Part shown: positions 28,402 through 36,653 of the stretch, piece by piece
Layout: each line of letters begins with the position of its first letter
Position numbering within the stretch: position 1 is the first letter of the stretch
NCBI GenBank assembly: GCA_013396755.1
Contig: VWZF01006730.1
Location: 806,001-870,000, forward strand
Length of the DNA: 64,000 nt
Direction of reading: 5' to 3'
DNA from: Sclerurus mexicanus
Lineage: Eukaryota > Chordata > Aves > Passeriformes > Furnariidae
Notes under the pieces: model-generated
The model's database searches: none
What the model was told of the DNA's origin: nothing
Seen by the model: the letters and a program-made list of their open reading frames with translations, nothing else
Made by a program: the position numbers and the translations under genes

Positions 28402-28694
28402 CAGTACCTAGAGGGGGCTTACAAGAAGGAGGGAGAGGGGTTTTTGTCAAGAGCATGTAGTGATGGGACAAGGGGTAATGGTTTTAAACTGAAAGAGGGT
28501 AGATTTAGATTAGATATTAGAAAGAAATTCTTTACTGTGAGGGTGGCGAGGCACTGGAACAGGTTGTCCAGAGAAGTTGTGTATGCCCCATCCCTGGAAG
28601 TGTTCAAGGCCAGGTTGGATGGGGCCCTGAGCAACATGGTCTAGTGAAAGGTGTCCCTGTCCATGGTGAGAAGCAGGGTGGGGCAGGTTGGAAC
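28402..28694 (+). repeat. CR1 LINE 3' end, host of a nested insertion (left part)
   Basis: The sequence follows the CR1 3' region closely: CAGTACCTAGAGGGGGCTTA at the start, GTAATGGTTTTAAACTGAAA near 28477, TTTACTGTGAGGGTGG near 28530, CACTGGAACAGGTTGTCCAG near 28551, and GGTCTAGTGAAAGGTGTCCC near 28638, stopping at GGTTGGAAC. A 66-codon plus-strand frame (28444-28644) is a remnant of the ORF2 C-terminus (motif RVARHWNRLSREVV). The element is cut at 28694 by an inverted CR1 and resumes at 28977. It is truncated at its 5' end before the insertion. Confidence 0.93.
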
Positions 28695-28698
28695 AAGA

Positions 28699-28976
28699 CC
28701 ACAGAACCACAGAGGAACAGAATATGCTGAGTTTGAAGGGACTCATAAGGATTATCGAATCCAACCCTTAGCCCTGCAGAGAACTATCCCCAAGAGTCAC
28801 ATCATGTACCTGAGAGTTCAAGAGTTCTTGCTTGCTGCTGTGACTATTTCCCTGGGGAGTCTGTTCCCTCTGGGGGAAGAACCTTTTTCTAATACCTAAC
28901 CTAAACTTCTCCTGACACAACTTCAGGCCATTCCCTTGGGTCCTGTCACTGGGCACCATAGAGAACATGATCTTTA
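28699..28976 (-). repeat. CR1 LINE 3' end of a different subfamily, nested and inverted
   Basis: Read on the minus strand this is a CR1 3' end. Its plus-strand image begins with ACCACAGAGGAACAGAATAT and GCTGAGTTTGAAGGGACTC and continues to ACACAACTTCAGGCCATTCC and GGTCCTGTCACTGGGCACCA. It aligns along its length, apart from one internal gap, with the reverse complement of the CR1 at 50690-51208, so the two belong to one subfamily with an AACTCAGTATATTCTGTG-type tail. It sits inside a CR1 with the other tail type. The junctions carry an imperfect 8-base match, GAACAAGA (28691) and GAACATGA (28973), which may be a target-site duplication or microhomology. Confidence 0.9.
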
Positions 28977-29021
28977 AGGTCCCTTCCAACACAAGCCATT
29001 CCATAATTCTGTGATTCTATA
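28977..29021 (+). repeat. CR1 LINE 3' tail, host of the nested insertion (right part)
   Basis: ATGATCTTTAAGGTCCCTTC, then a CCATTCCATAATTCTGTGAT tail, completes the CR1 begun at 28402. The usual CR1 order GGAACTAGATGATCTTTAAG is broken exactly between the two parts, so this is one element split by the inverted copy. Confidence 0.9.
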
Positions 29022-29375
29022 TGCTTGGTTTTACCAAACTGGTGGGCAAATGGGGCTCTCCTCTTTTTTCTCATCATTGCTCCCTGTAGAGCAAGAATGT
29101 AAGCACAGTTATCTCACACACGCACAAAGGAGCCCCGCATCTGCCAGAGTGTGCTCTCCTCCGGAGTAGGTCTCCTCTAATGTCCCTGGTGCAGGTCTTG
29201 TGCTTTGCACTGCACTGTAAAGGCAAATAAAAAAAGGAAATGTCTGTCTTCCTAAGCCAGTGTGCAAGCACCTCGTATAATACTCAAAAAAATAGGGTCA
29301 GTGCTCCAAAACAAGCAATATGGGGATCTGAAGGGAGCTTTGCATCCCCAGTGACTCTTTCAACCATTGTGCTGT
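29022..29375. other. Unassigned spacer between CR1 complex and LTR
   Basis: About 350 bases of moderate GC with no recognised repeat or gene. Confidence 0.55.
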
Positions 29376-29782
29376 TGAGGTGGGTTGACTCTGGCTGAAT
29401 GACAGGTGTCCACCAAAGTTGCTCCCTCACTCTGCCCCTCAGTTGGGCAGGGGAGAAAAAGTAGAACAAAAGGCTCATGGATTGAGGTAAGGGCAGGGAG
29501 AGAACACTTGCCCGTTGCTGTCACAGGCAAAACAGACTTGACTGGGGGAAGTTAGCTGAATTTATTACCAACCTAATCAGAGTACGATAATGAGAAATAA
29601 AACCACATCTTACAAATATCTTCCCTCCACACCTCCCTTCTTCCTGGGTTCAACTTCCCCCTCCATTTTCTCGTCCTCCTCCTCCTTGACAGTGCAGGGG
29701 GAAAGGGAATGGGGATTTCATTTAGTTCATTCAGGTTGTCTCTGTTGCTCCTTTCTCCTCAGAGAGAGAACTCTTTCGCACT

Positions 29783-30200
29783 TGCTCCAGCGTAGAATTC
29801 CTCCCATGGGAGACAGAACTCAGAAACTTCTCCAATGTGAATCCTTCTCACAGGCTTCAGTCCTTCAAAAACTGCTTCAGAGTGGGTCCCTTCCATGAAG
29901 TGCAGTCCTTCAGGAACAGACTGCTCCAGTGTGGGTCCCCTACAGGGTCACAAGTCCTACCAGCAAACCTGCTCCATATAGGCTCCTCTCCTAAGTCCAC
30001 AAGTCCTGCCCGGAGCCTGCTTCAGCACAGGCTTCCCACAAGGCCACAGTCTCCTTCAGGTATCCACCTGCACTGGCATGGGGTCCTCCAGGGGCTCCAG
30101 GTGGATATCTGCTCTACTGTGGACCTTCATGTGTTTCAGGGACACAGCTGCCTCACCAGGGGCTTCACCATGGGCTGCATGGAAATCTCTGCTCCAGTGC
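29783..30200. repeat. Degenerate ~45-bp minisatellite inside the LTR
   Basis: The block TGCTCCAG or a close variant recurs at 29783, 29828, 29873, 29922, 29970, 30018, 30069, 30110, 30149 and 30190, usually followed by a TGGGTCC-like block and then ACAAGTCCT or GCAGTCCTTC. The intervals are 45, 45, 49, 48, 48, 51, 41, 39 and 41 bases. This is a diverged tandem array contained in the LTR. Confidence 0.75.
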
Positions 30201-30267
30201 CTAGAGCACCATCTCCCTCTTCTCCCTCGCTGACCTTGGTGTCTGTGGAGATGTTCACATATTCTCA

Positions 30268-30283
30268 CTCTCTCTCTCTCTCT
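30268..30283. repeat. (CT)n microsatellite
   Basis: Eight CT units inside the LTR, where the family as I recall it has a shorter CTCTCTC stretch. It is probably a local expansion. Confidence 0.85.
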
Positions 30284-30412
30284 GGATGCAATTGTGCAGC
30301 AACTTTTTTCCCTTCTTAAGTACATTATCGCAGAAGTGCCATCACTATTGCTGATGAGCTCGGCCCTGGCCACTGGAGGGTCCATCTTGCATTGTCTCTG
30401 TTGGACATGAGG

Positions 30413-31589
30413 ATCTCTTTTTTGATCTTTCCACTTTACCAGATAGTTTCTTAAATTTTATTCCTGACTGTCCTATGTACAAAGGGGTCATAAGAGCCTC
30501 TCAAGAGCCCACACAACCCTTAAGTTGCCATTTTCCTCTGAATACTGTACCTTTCCAAGACACCTCATTCTGCTTGTGCCTGAAGGAAAACCAGCTCTTA
30601 CTGAGTGTGAAGCCTTTCCAGTGCTTAGGTCCTTGGTGACCTCTGCCCTTGCACACTAATGCTGTAGTTTCATGGGCACTTTTGAAGGAAATGGTTCCTC
30701 CATTTTACAGTTTAAGAGGAGCATCACCCTCTCCCTGGTGCTGGCACAGCTATTTATACAGTCATGAACTTCAGTTGGACAAATAGCAGGGGTTAAAGCT
30801 AAACTGACCAAAAAAATATTTGGTTAGTTTTCAGCCAGATTGGTCCTTACATGTTCAATGTACGGCTCCCCAACAACTTTGGTAGACATAGGTAGGGGTG
30901 GGCTGAGAAGGGAGGAATGAACAATGTGGAGCAGAATACTTTCACCAGAATAGTGTCAAATGGTATTATTTCCTCATGGAATTTTACTGCTGGTATGTTG
31001 CTTCATTAGAGTTGGTTAAGCAAAAAGTAGCATAACCCAAATCTTACAAAAAGTTTGCTTCCTGAGCATCTCTAACATGTAGAAATGAAAAATAGAACTG
31101 AAAAGTGTTTGCCACCCAAATATGATTCCTCAAGTTGCTATTTCAGTGTACAGTATGCTTAATATGGACTAAAGAGCAATCAATTACATTAGCCACTGAT
31201 TTATCTGGTCTTAATATTGATCCTCATATGAGCAATCCCACTGAATAAAATAAGATTCTTAACATGATTAAAACGTTCTTCCTGAAGTAAATATTTCTAG
31301 GATTAAGCCCCTTATTTGTAGTAAGTTGCTTTGGGATGAGCCATTAGCAAGAGACATCTTCATTTTAAATCAGCACTAAACTATTATGGTAATATACAAG
31401 AGAGAGATTACATTATTTGACCTCCTACCCTTATTCATAAATGTAAATTTCTGAAAATATTTTGAAAGAAGTAGCATTTACAACTTAATCTTCTCTCCAA
31501 TTAATTTATTTAAAACTAATGTATGGCAAGTGACAATTTTGTGTAGAAAAAATATATTCTATAATGAGGGCCAGACGCTATAGCTCTAA
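30413..31589. other. Gene-free stretch
   Basis: No gene or recognised repeat. The first ~200 bases may hold unrecognised remains of the LTR's missing end. Confidence 0.55.
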
Positions 31590-31680
31590 TTCATGTGAAT
31601 AGCCTTGCTTACATGAATATTCCCATTGGTTTCAATGGACTATTCACACCAGTTCAATGGGATTATTCACATACATAATA
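31590..31680. repeat. Ancient palindromic amniote repeat (GTGAATAG...CTATTCAC)
   Basis: TCATGTGAATAGCC, then TTCCCATTGGTTTCAATGGA, then CTATTCACACC and ATTATTCACATA give an inverted arrangement around a CCCATTGACTTCAATGGG-like centre. I recall this layout from old MITE-like elements shared by birds, reptiles and other amniotes. The copy is diverged and the family is not assigned. Confidence 0.5.
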
Positions 31681-31687
31681 CTCTACG

Positions 31688-31740
31688 GTATTTGGGATGA
31701 AAGGCACTATATAAATGTAAACTGTTATAAAAATATTAAT
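31688..31740 (+). repeat. Ancient repeat 3' end (GGCACTATATAAATGTAAA)
   Basis: GGGATGAAAGGCACTATATA followed by AATGTAAACTGTTAT matches a 3' end that I recall from old amniote interspersed repeats (LINE or SINE type), where it usually leads into a TTA-rich tail, as it does here. It directly follows the palindromic repeat at 31590-31680. Confidence 0.45.
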
Positions 31741-32033
31741 AACATGTTTTTTTAGTTACAGCAAAATATGCATTTATCCTGGTAGCCATTATAGCTGATA
31801 AGGTAAATCATGTTTGAGCTAAGAAACTCCTACTACACATCCAAAACATTTATTTAACAGTGCTACTAACAAGTAGGGTTTTTGTAAAAATACAAATACA
31901 CATTTACATGAACAAAAATAAAACATCTATTTATGAAAAAGCTTTTGAACACTTTCAGATAAATACTATGTATGTTTTCTTATGCCATTAGGGCAATATA
32001 TTCTTTTTTAGAATAAACAAAATACAAAGGTCC

Positions 32034-32098
32034 AAATTAATCTCTGCAGTAGTTCTATTGACTTCAACTGAGTCTCACCAAAACCAGGAAGGTAATTT
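32034..32098. repeat. Ancient palindromic amniote repeat (CCATTGACTTCAATGG type)
   Basis: GTCCAAATTAATCTCTGCAG, TTCTATTGACTTCAACTGAG and TCTCACCAAAACCAGG follow the order of a common old repeat reading roughly AAATTCATCCCTG, CCATTGACTTCAATGGAG, TTACACCAGGG. It is diverged, and is the second such element within 500 bases. Confidence 0.45.
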
Positions 32099-33187
32099 CA
32101 CACAAAGGGTATCACAAAAAAACTTTACTGCCAACAATTCAAAAGACCAATTTGCAATGTGTTGTGTGCAAGCAGTTCTTCCAAATCAGCATGCAACCCT
32201 TCAGAAGCTTCAGAGGAGTTGAATTGCACATTAGGCAATATTCACGTTTCTAATGCCAAAACCTAGAAATCCACAGTTTTCGTAGATCCACAGAAATTCA
32301 CAGATATCAGAAGTAATAATAATAATTAGAGAAAAATTGACAGTCAAGTTACATCTCAAGAACCTTTCCTCAATAAAGTAGGGTATTAAAAAAACTCTGT
32401 GGGGGCACATCCACAGCCACTGTGACTCTGCAGTCTTCAATTCAAAGTCAGCCAACTCCTAAAGAATAAAAAAGGGGGGAGAAAGCATGTGAGTGATAGA
32501 CAGATTTGTGCCTCCCAAACTAATAGCTGTGCAGTGAATTAAAATCACATAGTCTAGGAAATCAGTCACTGTAATGGAAACAGTCTGCTAATTTATTAGT
32601 TTGTTATTAGTCTATTCACTTATTTATTTCTAGCCAATTCTTCAGGATGCCCAGTAAAGCAGTGAGTATAGTGCAAATCCCAGCAGTATCCCTTTGGCCT
32701 GAGAGGCAAACCTTTTTAGGTAACCAGCATGACAACCTAGTGTAATGAAACCCTAAGTTTGTGCTAGATGAGGCAGCTCCTCAGCTCTCTTCCCACTTTT
32801 TATTCATTCTACATAGGAGAGAAAACTGGTCAGAGATGATGGTTGGAACTTGCCTTCCAGAGAGCTGAGCACTATCACTTCCATCAGTGATCACTTGGGC
32901 TCAGCCTTTCTATCACTGTATTCTGATCTGAATGAGAACTACAGTGGAATGACTTCAGTCACAGCTGAACTTGAACCAGAAGCATGATCCATATCCCTCT
33001 ATTTGTCTTCTTTTCTTGGCTTGCCTTTGTTTTCTCCTTCCTTGGGTGAAGAATTTCATCACATCTCTAAACATTTTCTTTCAGTTTTTCATCTATTTCT
33101 TAATCTCAACAAAACAAAATAAAACAGAAGCAAACAAACACACACCCCTCAAACACAAAACCCCAAAGTAGTACATTATTCTAATAA
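32099..33187. other. Gene-free stretch
   Basis: No gene or recognised repeat. An A/C-rich low-complexity run occupies about 33105-33170, and the 66-codon frame over it is not protein-like. Confidence 0.55.
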
Positions 33188-33240
33188 GTATGATGATCTC
33201 AAAGATATTTTCCAACATAGTTGATTATGTGATTCTGTAT
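33188..33240 (+). repeat. CR1 LINE 3' tail, very degraded
   Basis: ATGATGATCTCAAAGATATT, then TTCCAACATAGTTGATTATG and TGATTCTGT, is a diverged form of the CR1 terminus TAGATGATCTC...CCTTCCAACC...ATTCTATGATTCT. Only the last ~50 bases of the element are visible. Confidence 0.6.
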
Positions 33241-34689
33241 TCCAAAATTCAAAATTTACTGGTCCCTTCTTCTTTCTTCCCCTTCCCCATTTTGCAGTGG
33301 GGTAACATGATTGATCAAATGAAAAGCATAAAGTTAACAGGAGGGCTAAAAGTGAATGGGGATGACAACAAGGAACTGCACAACTCAGTGAAGACAAAGT
33401 AGATCTAATCAAGTGATCTGAATCTCACACAGTTTCAGTCCTGAGCTTAGTGACTGGAGAAAGGCAGCTAGATGCCTGAGATCCATCAGGCCATGGGAAG
33501 ATCTGAAAGGTTAAAAAGGAACTGTACTTTGTCCTGTCAAACTCAGCTCAAAGTCTTGGCACACTACAGTCTCTCAGAAAGAAGAGGCAGACACATTCCA
33601 GTGGTTTCAGAAGGGCCCTTGAAAGCCTGCTATTTTCATCAGCTTCATAGAAAGACTGGTATGTTCATCATCTTTAGTGACTCTTTTTGCGCAGGGCTTC
33701 TTTCTGAAAGCAAAGTAATAAGCAGGTGATAAGGAAAAAAATTAAAACCACCATTGCTTTGTAACTTAAGCTGAAGGCTCCATTGAGTCAATCATGTTTA
33801 ATAAGTATCACTGAACTGATCTTACATAAAAGTCTAATCTCTTCTGGAAAAACCCTCCCACAAACAAAAATGCACCACTTTTTAATCTTCACAGTGTCAT
33901 AGTGATGAGTTCCATCGTTTAAATATGTTTTTTGTTCTAATTCTTCTGGTTGACTCAAGATTCACTCTGACTCTCTGCTTTTGGTTAATCTCACCTTCCT
34001 CCTTGATCTCACTATAAGCCCAAATATTTTTCCCATTTTAAAAAAGACTACTCTTCAACTGTCACCCTATTTCTTTCTTGTGTCTTCCAATCAAAAATCT
34101 AGAGTTCAAAAATTTTTCTGCATCCTCTTCAATCTGACTTCCACACCACTAAGGCTGGAAAATTGCACTTCAGTCTCCCAAGAGGCTATTCTGACCACTG
34201 AAGCACTGCATAAAACGGAAGCAGTGGCATTCATTCCTCTTCCAGATGTGTTTTCTGTGGGAACAGCAAATTTTCAGGAAGCTGCACCTTATTATTCTCT
34301 GCACAGCCAGCCTAGAATTCTACCTTTTTTTTTTTTTTTTGTGAAACCTACAGCAAACAATGCTAAGACTGCAGCTTGTTTTAATGTTCCATTTAACTTC
34401 CTTACATCCATCTGCCATATATTCTTTCATCCTCTGAAACATGTCTTTCTGTCCTGTGCTTGTGCCTCTCCTTACACAGAACTCTGCTGTGCAGCTGAGA
34501 CTCCCAGATGCTACCAAGTTGCAAGCAGTACTAATAACTTCACATCCTGCAATCGGTTTTTTTGAATGCAGAACACGTACAAATTTCCTCTTCATATGCC
34601 GTGTTAATAGAATTTTGTCACAGATACAAGGATACACTTAAAAAACTCCAGGTACTTATTGGTAGGATTCTAAGTATAAATGCCAGCAT
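33241..34689. other. Gene-free stretch with a pyrimidine-rich open frame
   Basis: The plus strand stays open for 194 codons at 33981-34565, but it is rich in C and T, which removes stop codons. The frame runs through a 16-base T tract (34325-34340, read as poly-Phe). It shows no domain, so I treat it as noncoding. No interspersed repeat was recognised. Confidence 0.6.
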
Positions 34690-35437
34690 TTTAAACAAGG
34701 CCAAGTGCAAGGCGCAGCACCTGAGTTGGGGCAACTCCCAACAAATACAGGCTGGGGAGTGAATTGATTGAGAGCAACCCTGTTGAGAAGGACTTGGGTT
34801 GAGAGGCTGGACATGTGTCAGCAATGCAGCCCAGAAAGCCAGTAGTGTCCTGGGTTGCTTCAAAAGCAGCATGGCCAGCAGGTCAAAGGAGATAATTCTG
34901 CCCCTCTGCTCTGCACTCATGATACTCCACCTTGAGTACTACATCCAGCTCTGGAGTCCCCAGCGCAGGAAGGACATCAACCTGTTGGTCCAGAGGAGGG
35001 CCACCAAACCGATCAGAGTGATGGAGCAACTCTCCTATGAGGAACGGCTGAGAGAACTGGATTTGTTCAGCCTGGAAAAGAGAAGGCTTAGGGATGATCT
35101 AATTGCAGCTTTCCAGTGCCTGAAGGAAGCCTACAAGAAAGGAGGAGAGAGGGCATGTAGTAACAGGACAAAGGGGAATGGCTTCAAAAATAAAGAAAGT
35201 AGGTTTATATTAGATATTAGAAAAAAAATTCTTACTGTGAGGGTGGTGAGGCACTGGGACAGGTTGCCCAGAGAAGTTGTGGATGCTCCATCCCTTAAAG
35301 TGTTTAAGGCCAGGTTGGCTGGGGCTCTGAACATCCTGGTCTAGTGAAAGGTGTCCCCATTTGTGGCAGGGGGCTTGGAACTAGATGATCTTTAAGGACT
35401 ATTCCAAACCAAACCATTCTATGATTCTATGATTTTA
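34690..35437 (+). repeat. CR1 LINE 3' part with ORF2 C-terminal remnant
   Basis: This is the longest CR1 copy in the window. From about 34690 (GGCCAAGTGCAAGGCGCAGC) it tracks CR1 through GCAGCCCAGAAAGCCA, CTGCCCCTCTGCTCTGCACT, CCAGAGGAGGGCCACCAAAC and GGTTGCCCAGAGAAGTTGTG to the terminus GAACTAGATGATCTTTAAGG and the ATTCTATGATTCTATGATTT tail. An open frame at 34799-35344 (181 codons) corresponds to the end of ORF2, with LGCFKSSMASRSKEIILPL, QRRATKPIRVMEQLSYEERL and VRVVRHWDRLPREVV. This lies C-terminal to the reverse transcriptase catalytic core, so no enzyme activity can be expected. A deletion of about 6 bases near 34990 (LLERVQRR shortened to LLVQRR) keeps the frame. The endonuclease and RT core are absent. 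Confidence 0.95.
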
Positions 35438-36472
35438 TCCCATTCAATCACTCATTTTTACAATAGTTTAGCCCTCTGTTCATGAAAGGGATGAAAGTAA
35501 GATATTTGTCCTCCTCTAATAATAGTTTTGGTGAGAAATAAATCCACTTTTCATTCTCACTGGAAGTTAAGGGCATGGCCATTGTGACTCCTTGACTGGG
35601 GTTACCAGCAAACTAGAGACTGAATTAGTGCATGTTGAGATGCTCATCATTCAGCTACTGGTTGCCTCTCTATCACAGAACAGTTGTCCCTCACCATGCA
35701 TAATTTCTACTCTAGTATGACAAAAGAAAATCAGGGTGCTTAAGACAACAGTGGGTCTCCAGTCCTTCAACAACTCTCCCACTGTTCCGTGGGCTCTCTT
35801 AGTCTCTAGAATGTCTAAGTATCATTCCACCTGGTGCCTAGTTTTGAGACAAAGGGATATCTGCTTATCCATCTGTGTCAGTTGTGATTGTCACAGACCT
35901 TTCTGCCTGTAATGCATTTTTTATTTTTCTGTGAATCTGGGAAAGATTCAAACACAACAATAATGAGCAGCTTTGCCCCCAAACATAGAAATAAATGTTA
36001 TTAACTATTAAGAATTGGAACCACATTATTTACACACACACACAATGAAGTATATTAATCTCAGAAGTTCAAATTCTACATAAGCACAGAACAAGAGTAA
36101 CAAAATTATATAATGAATAAACTGAGGAAAAGAAAGATGTAAATACAAATGAATGTGTGGGAATTTTTGACACTGAAAGGAGAAAATACTGTGAAGACTG
36201 ACCCTGATCCTGCAGATATTGGTTTGAATAACTCAGGTCCTCTGTGTAAAGATTTCTTTCAGCACCTGAGGTTCTGAAACCAGAAGCTTATGAATTTTGA
36301 ATTTTGATTCTTCCCTTTTAAAAAGTCACCATAAATGAATCATGAAAACTTTCAAATCTCTGCAAAAATGTGCTTGTAAGCAGAGTAATACCATAAACAT
36401 CGATGAGTGCTCATTCATGTTGTACTTTTAGTAATAGAACCGCAAGTCACTGTCAGACGATTTGTTTCTATA
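35438..36472. other. Gene-free stretch
   Basis: No gene. A (CA)n tract lies at 36031-36044. Around 36205-36240, CCTGATCCTGCAG and an ACTCAGGTCC segment loosely recall another old amniote repeat, too weakly to annotate as a separate element. Confidence 0.55.
36031..36044. repeat. (CA)n microsatellite
   Basis: TACACACACACACA, seven dinucleotide units including the leading TA. Confidence 0.85.
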
Positions 36473-36653
36473 AGATGTCTCTTTTTTTTTTTTTACATAA
36501 TTTAGGCAGCTCAAGACATGATCATTAACTTGATCTAAGAGAAAAAAAAAAACACTCCATANAGATGTCTCTTTTTTTTTTTTTTACATAATTTAGGCAG
36601 CTCAAGACATGATCATTAACTTGATCTAAGAGAAAAAAAAAAAACACTCCATA
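36473..36653. repeat. 90-bp direct tandem duplication around a single N
   Basis: Two copies of one sequence (AGATGTCTC, T run, ACATAATTTAGGCAGCTCAA ... CTAAGAG, A run, CACTCCATA) lie at 36473-36561 and 36563-36653, separated only by an N at 36562. I find no substitution between them. The only differences are homopolymer lengths: 13 versus 14 T and 11 versus 12 A. This is the pattern left when two overlapping contig ends with homopolymer disagreement are joined without merging, so the duplication is probably not in the genome. Confidence 0.9.
36562..36562. other. Single-N assembly gap
   Basis: One ambiguous base at the exact junction of the two 90-bp copies. Confidence 0.98.

Larger units (their letters stand above)
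29376..30412 (-). mobile_element. Avian endogenous-retrovirus-type LTR, minus orientation, truncated
   Basis: I recognise this from memory as a long LTR recurrent in many neoavian genomes; I do not assign a library name. Read on the minus strand it ends near 29376 with AGTCAACCCACCTCA, carries a polyadenylation signal (AATAAA, plus-strand TTTATT at 29561-29566), a GC-rich middle of about ten units spaced 39-51 bases (29783-30190), and the TTAAGAAGGGAAAAAAGTTG segment near 30305. Homology fades near 30412, so the end that would lie at the 5' side of the LTR is missing. A short internal deletion of about 10 bases is apparent near 30390. No gag, pol or env sequence adjoins it, so it is a solo or fragmentary LTR. 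The 160-codon plus-strand frame at 29837-30319 is a by-product of the repeats. Confidence 0.7.

Noticed and set aside
29837..30319. 160-codon plus-strand open frame with periodic Ser/Pro-rich translation
   Set aside because: It lies inside the LTR's minisatellite and its periodicity follows the DNA repeat. It is antisense to the LTR.
33981..34565. 194-codon plus-strand open frame
   Set aside because: The strand is pyrimidine-rich, which removes stop codons. The frame runs through a T16 tract as poly-Phe and shows no domain or splice logic.
36473..36653. Genuine recent tandem duplication or VNTR
   Set aside because: The N at the junction and homopolymer-only differences favour an assembly join.
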